DNA of 64,000 nucleotides from Siphonodentalium dalli (taxonomy: Eukaryota > Mollusca > Scaphopoda > Gadilida > Siphonodentaliidae): the NCBI GenBank assembly GCA_032622095.1, contig CP136065.1, forward strand, positions 247,503,474-247,567,473, written 5' to 3'. How positions within the stretch are numbered: the first letter of the stretch is position 1; every line of letters starts with the position of its first letter. Below the pieces are notes generated by a model. It searched no databases. It had not been told where the DNA came from and was given only the letters and a program-made list of their open reading frames with translations. Of this stretch, positions 21,301-33,300 are shown piece after piece. The translations under genes and the position numbers were made by a program.

Positions 21301-24300
21301 AAATGTTTTTTATTTTTTTAGGGCCGATTTTACAGACTGTTAATTAGGGCCGATGAGATCGGCCCCTGGCACTGAAAGGGTTAATGGGTTTGTCGGAACA
21401 CCACTTGTGCCATCACGGAAGGATAGAACTTGTGGTGGCACCTCTCATTCTATCCTTCCGTGTTAGCACTCCTGCCTTAAATACACACATGTCGTTCTGT
21501 GTAAATATTTCCTTACCTGGTGAATGGTTTGGTTTCACTGACGGCAAGGCGGATGTTTAGGGATGATGAAGACTGATTTGGTTCAATGTTTTCCTTGTCA
21601 TCCAATTCCTGTGGTAGTATTTCTGCTGCCAAGTCATCATCTCTCGTCTAAAAAGCAATAATTTAAAAGAATTAGTGAGAGTATCACGTTTATAAAGCAA
21701 CAAATTAAGAGAATTATTTTTGTTGTTGGGTAGTTTCCGGCCGCAGGCCGGGTAGGATGGTAGGAACGCATTATGCAATTCCCTTCACCCTTTCTTGTAT
21801 TGTTTTGTTGAGAATGGCAGTTGTCAAAACTCTGGCTGGTGATGAGACTTGTGGCTGTTGATGCGGACGCTGACTGGAGGCAACGTGAGGTGGAGTCGTT
21901 TAGCTTTTGCTGGTTGCTTTTTTCTTTTCTTGTTTTTATTTTTTGGTGGTTCTGTTTCTACGATTGACGCTATTTTTCTTCTATGCTCTTCTGATTTCTT
22001 AATTGATTCGTCTACGCTGGCGAGATATTTAGATGATTCTTTTATGTAGTTTTCTCTCCATAGTCTGGTGGCATCTGTTTCTTGTTCGGTTACCGGTGAT
22101 ATAGGATTGGCAGGCTCCGGCTCGATGTATTCCGGAGTCTTCGGGATGAAGTCGGAGGTGTCCGCGTCTGGCCGTGGAGGCGATGGTGGTGGTGATTCCA
22201 TCTCCTGGACAGACTGGGCCGGGATCTCGACTGCATTGGAGGAGCTGGCTGGTGTAACATCCGTCGCCTTCTTCTCTTTCCACGCGGCTAGTCTCGGCAT
22301 CTCTTTTTTTCCTTGATGGGTGTTTTCTTCTTTTTCTTGTTCATCTTTTGTCGTGGTTTCCGTGCTGATCTGGTATTTTCCGGTCCGGTAGGGAGCCCTG
22401 AAAAGGGCTGTGCCGGGCCGGTTTGGAAATCCAGAACCAGCTGGTATCTGCCTTTATGAGCATGAAGTGACCAGCTCAGACAAGGCGTGACATGCATGGC
22501 GTCCAGCATATTAGTGACACTAATTGGTATTAACGGTGGTGAGTTCATCCTGAGAGGTGGCGATCCAAGCTCAACACGAGTGTGAAAGAGAATTAGTGAT
22601 GATGTCATGTTTATAAAGCAACACATTAAGAGAATTAGTGAAGGTGTCACGTTTATAAAGCAACACATTAAGAGAATTAGTGAAGGTGTCACGTTTATAA
22701 AGCAACAAATTAAGAGAATTAGTGATGGTGTCATGTTTATAAAGCAACACATTAAGAGAATTAGTGATGATGTCAATTGTCAAATCAAATGACAACCTGT
22801 ATCACATATAGTATAATTCAAGACTCAACTAATTTACTCAAAACATATAAATTCTGCTAACTCAACTGAAACAAGTAAAAAGAAAACAAACAAGTCATTC
22901 ATGAGAATAAGACAGGAATAAAATTGAGGCAGATATAAAGACGTTTGCACTATCGCGAAATGGACACCCGGAAACAATCCAGGAGGCATAAATCCTGAAA
23001 TAAATTTGGGCATGACTGGCTTTCGAACTCAACAAAGATATTCATGAGTAGAAGTTACAAACTAAACTCAGAAAAAGTTTGATTCGCTTACGTTATCATC
23101 ATTCATTAAATAATAGGTCGAGTTTGTTATATAAAAATAAAATAATAAATTCAACAGAAACGATGAATATAAAACCTAACCTTGCATAAAATACCAGTAG
23201 CTGTAAGCAGTGGTAACTCCGACTTCATCAACATGGGCGGGTGGGATGGCTCTTAGGAAGACAGCCCAGCAGGGCTATGTTCCCCAGCAATATACTGAAT
23301 TATTCTAGTTATATGTTAATTTATTGTACTATTCATATGTGTATTGTAAATAAAATTATCCTATCCTATCCTATCTCCGTTCAAAAGTGTGCAGATGATA
23401 CGAGTCATCTTCGGCAGATTGCCACCCATCCAGGTACATCTTTTGTATATATGGTTCATCCGTCTACCCATATATTAATTATACACTTGCTCTCTATAAT
23501 ATCATAATGTTATGTTTCATGTATTCTGCTATAGATATCTTCATTTCACAATATGTGACCCGCCATATCTAATCCAGTCGTAAGTCGGGATTTTTTTACC
23601 CTGTGCCAATGCATTCTCTTATATATGCGAGTCGACCAAACGTCGCCTCGCATATATAAGAGAATGCATTGGCCTAACAATTTTTTATCATGTTTTTTAA
23701 ATAAATGTTTCTTAAAAATTTTAGGACATAAAATAAAAAACATCCATTACCCTGCAGGGAGCCCCACACATATATAGAAGAATATAGAAGAGTGTCGTCT
23801 GCTCATGTTTGTCTGGGGCTCTGTATGGGTGAAATTATAAAATTGTTAAAGAATAAAAGAAAAAATTATTAAAATTGTAAAAAATTGTTAGGCCAATGCA
23901 TTCTCTTATATATGCGAGGCGACCTATGGTTGACACAGGGTAAAAAAAATCCCGACTTACGACTGGATTTGATATGGCGGGTCACATATATGGGTAGTCC
24001 AAATCAGAATCAGGTTGTTACGTTACGTTTTGTCTTCCCGGTGGGCACAAATGTTTATAACATTACAATACATAATACACATATTATTAATCTATTAATC
24101 TCACCTTTCCAAGATCCTCCTCTTCACTGGCAGTAAGCCTCATAGCGGTAGTAACACCGACTTCATCATCTGATTTACTGTCCTCTGCTGTAATCCTCAT
24201 AGCAGTAGTAACAACGAATTCATCCTCAGATTTACTGTCCTCTGCCGATGATGATGGCGGTGATGACTCAACCTCTAACATGTACGAGTTTGACGTCTGT

Positions 24301-27300
24301 TGAGGTTTGTCAGATAATCCCTCCGTCGCAAACTGAAGAGGAATATAAACTCATGGAATGGTGAAGATTTAACATAAAAATAGAATGTAAACTCATGGAA
24401 TGGTGAAGATTTAACATCAAAATAGAATATATACTCATGGAATGGTGAAGATTTAAAGATTCATTATCTGAATTAACGCTCCTAAATTACTATTTCTTTG
24501 GCTTCGGGGGTAAAAAATATTTCATCAAGTCGCGGAACCCACACATACTCAAGTGATAATACGGCCATATTTTGTTGAACAAAATGTTGATAAATAACAC
24601 GTTTTGGGAAATTTAATACCATAGTTGACATAGTTAAACATCACAGAATCACAGACTGAATTGTGAGTACGAATACAAGAGAATAATTTTAATTGGAATT
24701 GCTCTTTATCCAACTGTATTACAAACGTTTAATTAAAAAAATGTATTTAGTGGTGGTAACATATTATCAATATAGACAAGAGAAAGGTAGGTGTTATAAG
24801 ATCTATAATGGGCAATCCATTTAATTGAGAATAAATAAGATTGCAGATTGGTAACTCGAAAGTGATGACAAACTTTGCAAAATTAAAAATAAATCTTTTT
24901 CATGTACAGTGAAACCTGCTTTGGGCGACCACCTGGCTTTAACGACCGGATTGGCTTTAACGACCGGATTGGCTTTGTATGGACTGGTTTTACTATATAA
25001 ATGACCTGCCGTGAGCGACCACCTGTCAAACGCGACCAGCGGTCGGTGATTTGTGGCAAAAATGACCAAATTTACCCGTTATGAACGACCACCAGACATG
25101 AAAAATAAGTCTTTTAACTAGTGCTTTTCCAACGTGAGCCCCAGATGCTTCAGCAGGATGCATTTCTTTGATTAAAATTATTTGCAATCACAGACTATGA
25201 TTTGGGGATTCTCCACCGGGACATGTGACAAAGCGGAATTCCCAGCAGGAGGGATATATCATTGGTTCATTTTAATCCACAAGTAGTATTTGGGAATGTG
25301 GATTATAAAAACTTCATTGTCTTATTATTTTTGACGTGAATGTTGAAGATGTTTTTGACCTAACTAATGTATGATGAAATACAAACAAGATCCTATATTC
25401 CATAGTAGCATAAAATTGACTGTACTTGGCTGTACTGTTTTAGCGATAGGCCTATCAATATAATCCAGTCGCTGCCTCATTGTGGCGAAGCATGAAAACG
25501 CTTAGGGCAAAGTGTCAAACTTACTCAACGCGGGGATTTAATGTCTGCACCCCAAGCGTACATCATAAAGGAACCTTTGTTTAATAAATACAGGAGTTTG
25601 TGTCCTCCCGCTATGAAAGAACCATCAACACGCTGACAATTAATGCATGCTTTCCAAGTTTTTTAATGCTCATTCCCGGGCTTCATATTAAATTAAAATA
25701 ATTCCATGTGACATCATCAAGTACTAGTAGAAGTTTGCAGACACTACGCAATTAACTATGTCGCAACATTAAAACATCAAAGAGATATTCCGTAGTCGCG
25801 AAATGGAGGTCAATCATGCACGTGGCCAGAATCATTACAGGTCAGGTCAGGGACACCCACTGTTTATGAATTTACTGCTGTCACGACTCACGTGCCCGAT
25901 GTGTTCTCTGATGGGCTGTTCTACTGCATTATTTAACATGCATTTACCTGCAGGCCTATCAATCTCTTTTGTTTTTTTTTTAACTAATATTAATTTAAAG
26001 TATACTTTATTAAAAAATGATTAAACATATAATCACAATCATTTTCAATCAGTTTGTGTATAAAAATAATTCACTTGCTCAGACATCTAACACTGATGAT
26101 AGATGTCAGTTCAGTCGAAATTGGAACAAGCCTGTCGTCGGCGACCACCTGTCATGAACGACCAACGAACGAACTGTCAAATTATTATTCAATGACCCAA
26201 TAGTCTATTTTGATCAAATTGGACAATCTAAATAACCTTGTATCATATAAGATAAGACACTGCTTCAATATCTAGAACTGTCCATTACCATTTATGTTAC
26301 AAAGAATAATAAATAAACAATTAAATTTGTCCTCCTGCCCCATTTCTCTTAACCCTTTACCCAACAAACCGGCCAAAACCGGCCAAATAAAGCTTCAACA
26401 GCCTAAAATATCTTCGGTCTGTCTCAATAGAACCATACAAATATGGATATCATTGGAATCGGCTCCTTGACCACATTGTGATAGTTACAGTTATGCCCTG
26501 TGCCAATGCATTCTCTTATATATGCGAGTCGACCATAGGTCGCCTCGCATATATAAGAGAATGCATTGGCCTAAAAAAAATCTTTTTTTGACACTTTCTA
26601 CCATTTTTTCTTAGATTCTTTAACAATTTTATAATTTTTAATGTGTTAAACCAATGCATTCTCTTATATATGCGAGGCGACCTATGGTCGACTCGCATAT
26701 ATAAGAGAATGCATTGGCACAGGGCCCTTCTGTTGGGTAAAGGGTTAAAAAGTTTGATGTAAATCTAGTAATTTATTTATACAGTGAAACCTCTCCAAAC
26801 CGGACCCTCTACAATCCGAACCCCTCAATATTCCGAACAAATTGTTCGGTCCCTAATTTACCCATGTTCATTATCACTAATTATTACCTCTGTTATCCGA
26901 AACCTCTACTCCGAATACCGGACTTCTTTATTAGTCCAAAAGTGAACAAACACACTAATGTTTACCTCCAAAATCCGAATGCTTAAAGGTGGAAGAGACC
27001 GAACGCAATCAGTTCAAAGGTAATGATGTGAACATTTCCGCTTTTGAGTTGACCTGTGTGTGACCTCGATCACCGTTAGTGACAACAGTTAGTTGCAAAC
27101 GGACGTAGCGTTCTTGGTACATTAATCAAATTTATTTACAAATTAAAACGAATATAATGCCAGAGTAAAAAAAATAAAACTGCTGTATTTATATTTAATC
27201 TTATTCTAATTCTAAATAAATTCCGAAAGCGATACCAGACGAACACGCGTGCACACAGGTAATGTACTTTCGTACTATTGAATAAGCGTACCAATTTAAT

Positions 27301-30300
27301 TAGCGGTCTTTTGTATCGGCAAAGCTTTGAAACGTATTAAAACACCAGGTGTCTAATTAGATGCGCCTAAACCAGAATTGGTTACTGCACTGCACCACCT
27401 TCAGATACATGCAGATACAGATAGATACATGTTTGCTTATATCACAAACTGATTGAACAATGGTGACTTCACAGGTAATTAGAGCAATGACACATTGTTT
27501 TACATCAGCTATTGTGGTGGAATGGACTCTTTGTTTTTACAATTGTCCAAACTAAACACTAATTCGCTAAAATACAGGATGGTGGTTTATTGTTACCATC
27601 ACAGTTTTATTAAATCAACTTATCACAATTAATGAGCCGTTGGGGAAAACGATAGCTCAGAGTTGAAATCTACTGTCAACAACATTTTCAAAAAACGCAA
27701 ATCACCGTAAAATGTATCATTTCCGTGTTTCCTGGTTTATCTATACATATATTTATTTCTTATTATAGCATGTTTATCTATTGCAATTTATGTTATATTT
27801 TGTAGTTTATCGAATAAAGTTTAAGTAATCAGTAATGAGGTGTTCGGGTCTCGATAACTCTTACTGACGGCGGCAATATATTCCGATGGTTTTGCGATTT
27901 TCTGTAAACCGAACACAGAACAGAAGGGCCGGTCCGAAGGGTGTTCGGTTTAGAGTGGTTTTACTGTATTGGCCTTATGTATACAAACCTTGGACCATGA
28001 CCTATTTCTCATTCTTTCAGCAGTTGCTGGGTCATCTAGGTCTTGCATGAGTCGGAAAAATGCCAGTTCATTGAATAAAACTTCAGACATATCAACAAGA
28101 AGATCTTCCCCACACTCTCTCAACCTGTAATAATATGAATTGAACACAAAATTAAAATGAGAGACATGTTTTATATCTTATCAATCGGGCAATCAATATT
28201 ATAGGGAAGGCAAGCCTGCAAATAGGGTGCCTGTCGTTTGCAGAATGAGGTCCCCAGAGAGTGAATTTAGTGATGCTATCCCGCACAGCAGGCTAGCATC
28301 ACCAAATTCACCCTCCGGATACCTCATTCTGCTTAGGCCTCATCTTCTGGGAAGTATCTTAAGTATCAAATTAACATTGTTTTTAGTTTTTCCTTCTGGG
28401 AAGTTTCTATATCCCCTAATTTGCAGCAGATAAAATGCATAATCGAGGCGCCCAATGGGTGAACATCACCAACTTCAAATGGGGAACTTCAATCCAATCC
28501 TAGGTCTCCCATAGCAGTTGAGGGCCTAAGCAGAATGAGGTTCCCAGAGGGTGAATTTAGTGATGCTAGCCCGCTATGTGGGGTAGCGTCACTAAATTCA
28601 CCCTCTGGGGACCTCATTCTGCAAATGACAGACACGCTAATTGCAGGCTTGAGGGAAGGTCAGCAGTCATCACTGTCAACACAGCAATATGTTGAAAGCG
28701 ATATGAGTTTTGATACTCACCGGTGAACTGGTGACTTTCCTAACAGTGGCTAGGTTTCAAGTTAAGCGGAGTGTGACTGTGGAGGTACATGTATATGCTG
28801 TTCAAATCTCATGGCAAGTTGTGAGCCTTGAGCAAATCCACTCGTACTGTTACTGCTCTGATACCACTCATGTGTTAACCCCTTCTATACTAAATGGATT
28901 CTCCCAGTTAGTTATAAAATTAAATATTGGAATAGTCTATTATTCATTTGGAGGGATGTTCAGGAAAAATGAGCAGACGACAGTACAACGTAAGATACTA
29001 CAAGTTCAGAAAGATTCGTATTCTTTGGTGGAAAATGTTCAGATAATAAGTTCAACAATATGACCACAGTAATACTCTAATTAATCGACTTCTTAACCAC
29101 AGCAGAATTATGGGTAACTTTTCAGGATTTAGTCAGAAATATGGCTTGTTGCCATTCATCGGAAAGCTCTCCCCGAGAGCTTTCCGATGAATGGCAACAA
29201 GCCATATTTCGGACTAAATCATGAAAAGTTACCCATAATTCTGCTGCGGTTAAGAAGTCGATTACTTAAGAGCTTTACTGTATGGTCGTTTGTTGAACTT
29301 ATTATCTTAACAATTCCTAAGGGAACTACTTATCAATGAGTATTTAGTATAGAAAAAAGATAACTTTACAGGACTCAACAGGTGTCGATGGATCTTGTCA
29401 GCGTGATTAATCCTGATGTGCATGCATACGTTGCAGCCCAGATTGCATCCTCCTCAGAGGATGAACCAATGATAATGATGTCATAGTGCCCTGTCATCAG
29501 GGGTGATACTATGTATTGTGAGCATGAGAATGCTCTTTAACCACTCATGTGATAACCCTTTCTATACTAAATGGATTCTCCCACTCCATGCTCGAATGGG
29601 AAGAGTCAACTTTCCAAAACTCACATTTGGTCATGTTCAAATGTCAGAATTCTCTATTAATGTCAGGGAGCGAGCAGTCTTTACAAGAGTGGCTAATGGA
29701 TGTTAATAATGATGACATTATGACATAATGACAGTTTTATATAGCAATTAACCAATTACTTGCTCCAACACGCTTTTAAACATTACAATATGCTAACACT
29801 AAACGATATGGCATTCCTCATCTATTGCAAGAGGATTGATTGATTGATTGATTGGGGTTTAATGTCGCTTTAGCAACTAAGGCCATATCACGACATTGCC
29901 AGTTTTAGTGGTGGAGGAAATCCGCAAACTTGCGACTAATCTAACAGTGATTTCAATTGCTGATAAACTCGTCAACCATGTGCGGCAAACCACTGGCCAT
30001 CGGCGAGTAACTGGTAACTCCACCAGATAACGATTTCGAGTTACAAAGTCCACGATGGTAGAGGTGGGCCGATAATCGGTATCGGTATCTGGCCGATAAC
30101 TTTGTTATCGGTAACATATCGGTATCGGCAAAATATCACAAACTTGCCGATATCATCGCCGATATAGAAGACGTTGCACAGATTACTACAGAACCGTTAC
30201 AAATTCGTATGGATGACGGCAAAACGATGTAACAGTAACTTAAAGGTGTCATATTTGTGTATAAAGTACATCATTTTGGATAAAAATCGCTCAGTGGTAG

Positions 30301-33300
30301 GCCTAAGCATAATTACATGTAATTAATGCAGACATAGTATATCGTTTTATGGATACTTGCAATGGGCTACAGTGTACTGTCAGTGACACAAAAACAAATC
30401 GGGATCGCAAACATCTATTAGCACTGAGCAGTATGAGCAATAGGGTACCCTGATTGACAGAGTGAAAGCTCAAATAAACATGTGTTGAATAGTGTCGGGA
30501 TGAACGGCCTTTGAAATTCAGACTGAGCAACTTCAATGACCGTGTGTAAAAACTTTCTAATTAGGCCTACAAGCATCACACGTCTCATATATTTTGCGTA
30601 TAATGCAACACTCAAGTACAAATGCTCATCGAGTCATCATGTTCACAAACATGTCAATTCCATGCTTTCATCACTCAAATGTTTAGCGGCAACATCAAAC
30701 AGACACGTGCAGTCCATGCCATGAAGTCACACATCCGGTGACTGCATTGTGCTTTGATCATGCACACCGATCATTGGCTTCCAAAAGAGCTCAATTGCGC
30801 GCGCACGAGGTGTGAGATGGTCTGCCAAGTTGAGCACGTACCGAGTCGTACTCAGTAACCCCTGCTGATCCGGTCTTAGACTCTGTCGTAATGATGTACA
30901 TGAATGTACAAATATAGCCCGGAAATAACCGGTATTAATTGTGTTTTGTCTATACTCTATAGAAACCAATTTATGTGGTGTCCCGACATTTAGTGAATTT
31001 GAATGGATGTGAATAAGATGATGAACAAATAATCCCTCTGTACACAGGGTCGGGAAAAATCGTCACGTGACCGTGCAGTCTTAGTAAACCTCGACCAAGT
31101 TTAGTATAAACAATATTTATTCCTCGATTAATAATAATGTGTACATAATATATTGAACAAATATCCTGCCTAGACACTCATGGTAAATTTTATTTCCGTA
31201 TCGGTGGGAATTCCCCGATCTGCGAAAGGTAATTAATATTCATGTTTCCAATATAGCATAGCGTCCCGTGACTACTTATCTATCGATATAATTTGTGGGC
31301 GGGGACCAGGCTAATATAGCCATGTTTACAGTTTGATTGACGTGAACACACCAGCAGTAGGCCAATGTACGATTTCACAGGGCGCCAAGAATGAACAAAG
31401 ACAAAGTTAAACACCTCTGTGATGCCACAAGCTTTGCGACATGAAAAATACTTGATGTATACAACGTTACGTGCTGGCGGCTTAGAACAAAGCGAGCTTT
31501 CACTCAACACTGATTGATATCATTCACGGACAATTTAGCCACGCAAGACTCCGTGTTTTTATTTGTAGCATTTATTTCTGACGACTGAATTGGAATTTAT
31601 TTTCAATGTATATATGACAAAATGTTTGTCCAGATTCCAATGTGTATGCGGAAGTTCTTTGATCGTCAATAAAGACTGCCATTAACTCGAAAGATTTTTA
31701 ATTTATGCGTGCACAATATTCTGACATTGATGCCGCGTGCAGCCCAAACTTTAAACATAATTATTTCCGTGGGCAATCCTGATGTCATGCCATCGTTCCC
31801 CAAATATATACTTACCGTCGGGAATTCACTTACTAGTAATGTCCAGTATACTTACCATGTTCACAATGTATATATACTTGTAGGCTACGTGTCGTCCCCG
31901 ATTTCTATGTCGACATCCGCCGATATATATCCTTACACAGTATACACGGATGTTTCAGTTTACTTAAATTGTTTTCATATTATTGGGATATATACAGGTC
32001 TGTATAATATATCGGTATCGGTATCGGTATCTGCCGATAACAAAACGTAATTTATCGGTATCGGCGTTACCGATAACACCAGTATCGGCCCATCTCTACA
32101 CGATGGAAACATGTGGATTTGAACCCTTATCGCCAGCGCTGGAGGGCGAAACGGCTTGGAGTTTTACCCCTAACCGAATGAGCCACCGAGGCCCCCTATT
32201 GCAAGAGGAATTGGCAGCCTTGTGTCAGTATTGAATCTGGTGTCTACTCATTACAATGAGGGCCCGGTGCCTCCAAATCATGTTGAGATATGGGGTTATA
32301 TGCAGAACTAAGCTATTCTCCATACAAGTCTTTAAATGAGTTTTCTACCTTCATAATGGTGCTCACTGAAGCATGCAAGCACTCAGCAGGTTGACATTAC
32401 ATCACCTAATCAGTCCTAATTTACTGAATGGACGTGTTAAATTTCCCTACAGTCGGCCTCAGGATTCTTGAGATGCAGTGTAATAAGTTAGGGGGAACTT
32501 ACTTATTTTGAGGCGATTATCAGATGCAACAAAGCCATACGTCACCATTCACCTGTTATGCCAACTTGTGGGTAGTAGTTTAGTTTACTAAATTTCTATT
32601 TCTATTGCTATTAACCCTTTACCCAACAAACCGGTCAAATAAAGCTTCAACAGCCTAAAATATCTTCGGTCTGTCTCAATAGAACCATACAAATATGGAT
32701 ATCATTGGAACCGGCTCCTTGACCACATTGTGATAGTTACAGTTATACCCTGTGCCAATGCATTCTCTTATATATGCGAGTCGACCATAGGTCGCCTCGC
32801 ATATATAAGAGAATGCATTGGCCTAAAAAAAAACTTTTTACCACTTTTTACCATTTTTTCTTACATTCTTTAACAATTTTATAATTTTTAATGTGTTAGG
32901 CCAATGCATTCTCTTATATATGCGAGGCGACCTATGGTCGACTCGCATATATAAGAGAATGCATTGGCACAGGGCCCTTCTGTTGGGTAAAGGGTTAAAC
33001 AGATCTGAATAATTTATGACATTCTTTTCATTTTACGGACATCCAGTAGTTTCTTTGCTGAATTTGGCTCTTACAGGACTCAACCATGTGATAGATAATG
33101 TGGAGAATACTACAAATTGAAGCCAATTAATTCAATTTTGTTGTTGAAAATTGAGCCTACGAGAATAAGAAACCAAATGAGATTTGATCAAACTAAAACT
33201 TACTTTCTTCCTTCAAATTTACTCAAGGTGTTTGAGAGAATGTTGCCAAGCTGGCGTTGGAAAAACTTTGCATATTCCTCTCCGGGTCCGAGTTGACGAG

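Larger units (their letters stand above)
21662..22790. repeat. 42-bp tandem repeat interrupted by a retroposon
   Basis: The unit reads GAGAATTAGTGATGATGTCA then TGTTTATAAAGCAACACATTAA. About five units lie at 22586-22790 and one to two at 21662-21716. The 14-codon period explains the open frames here. Confidence 0.8.

Noticed and set aside
32107-32195. tRNA gene suggested by A and B boxes
   Set aside because: Flanked by the SINE body, (CAAT)n tail and a 14-bp target duplication; a SINE head, not a functional tRNA.
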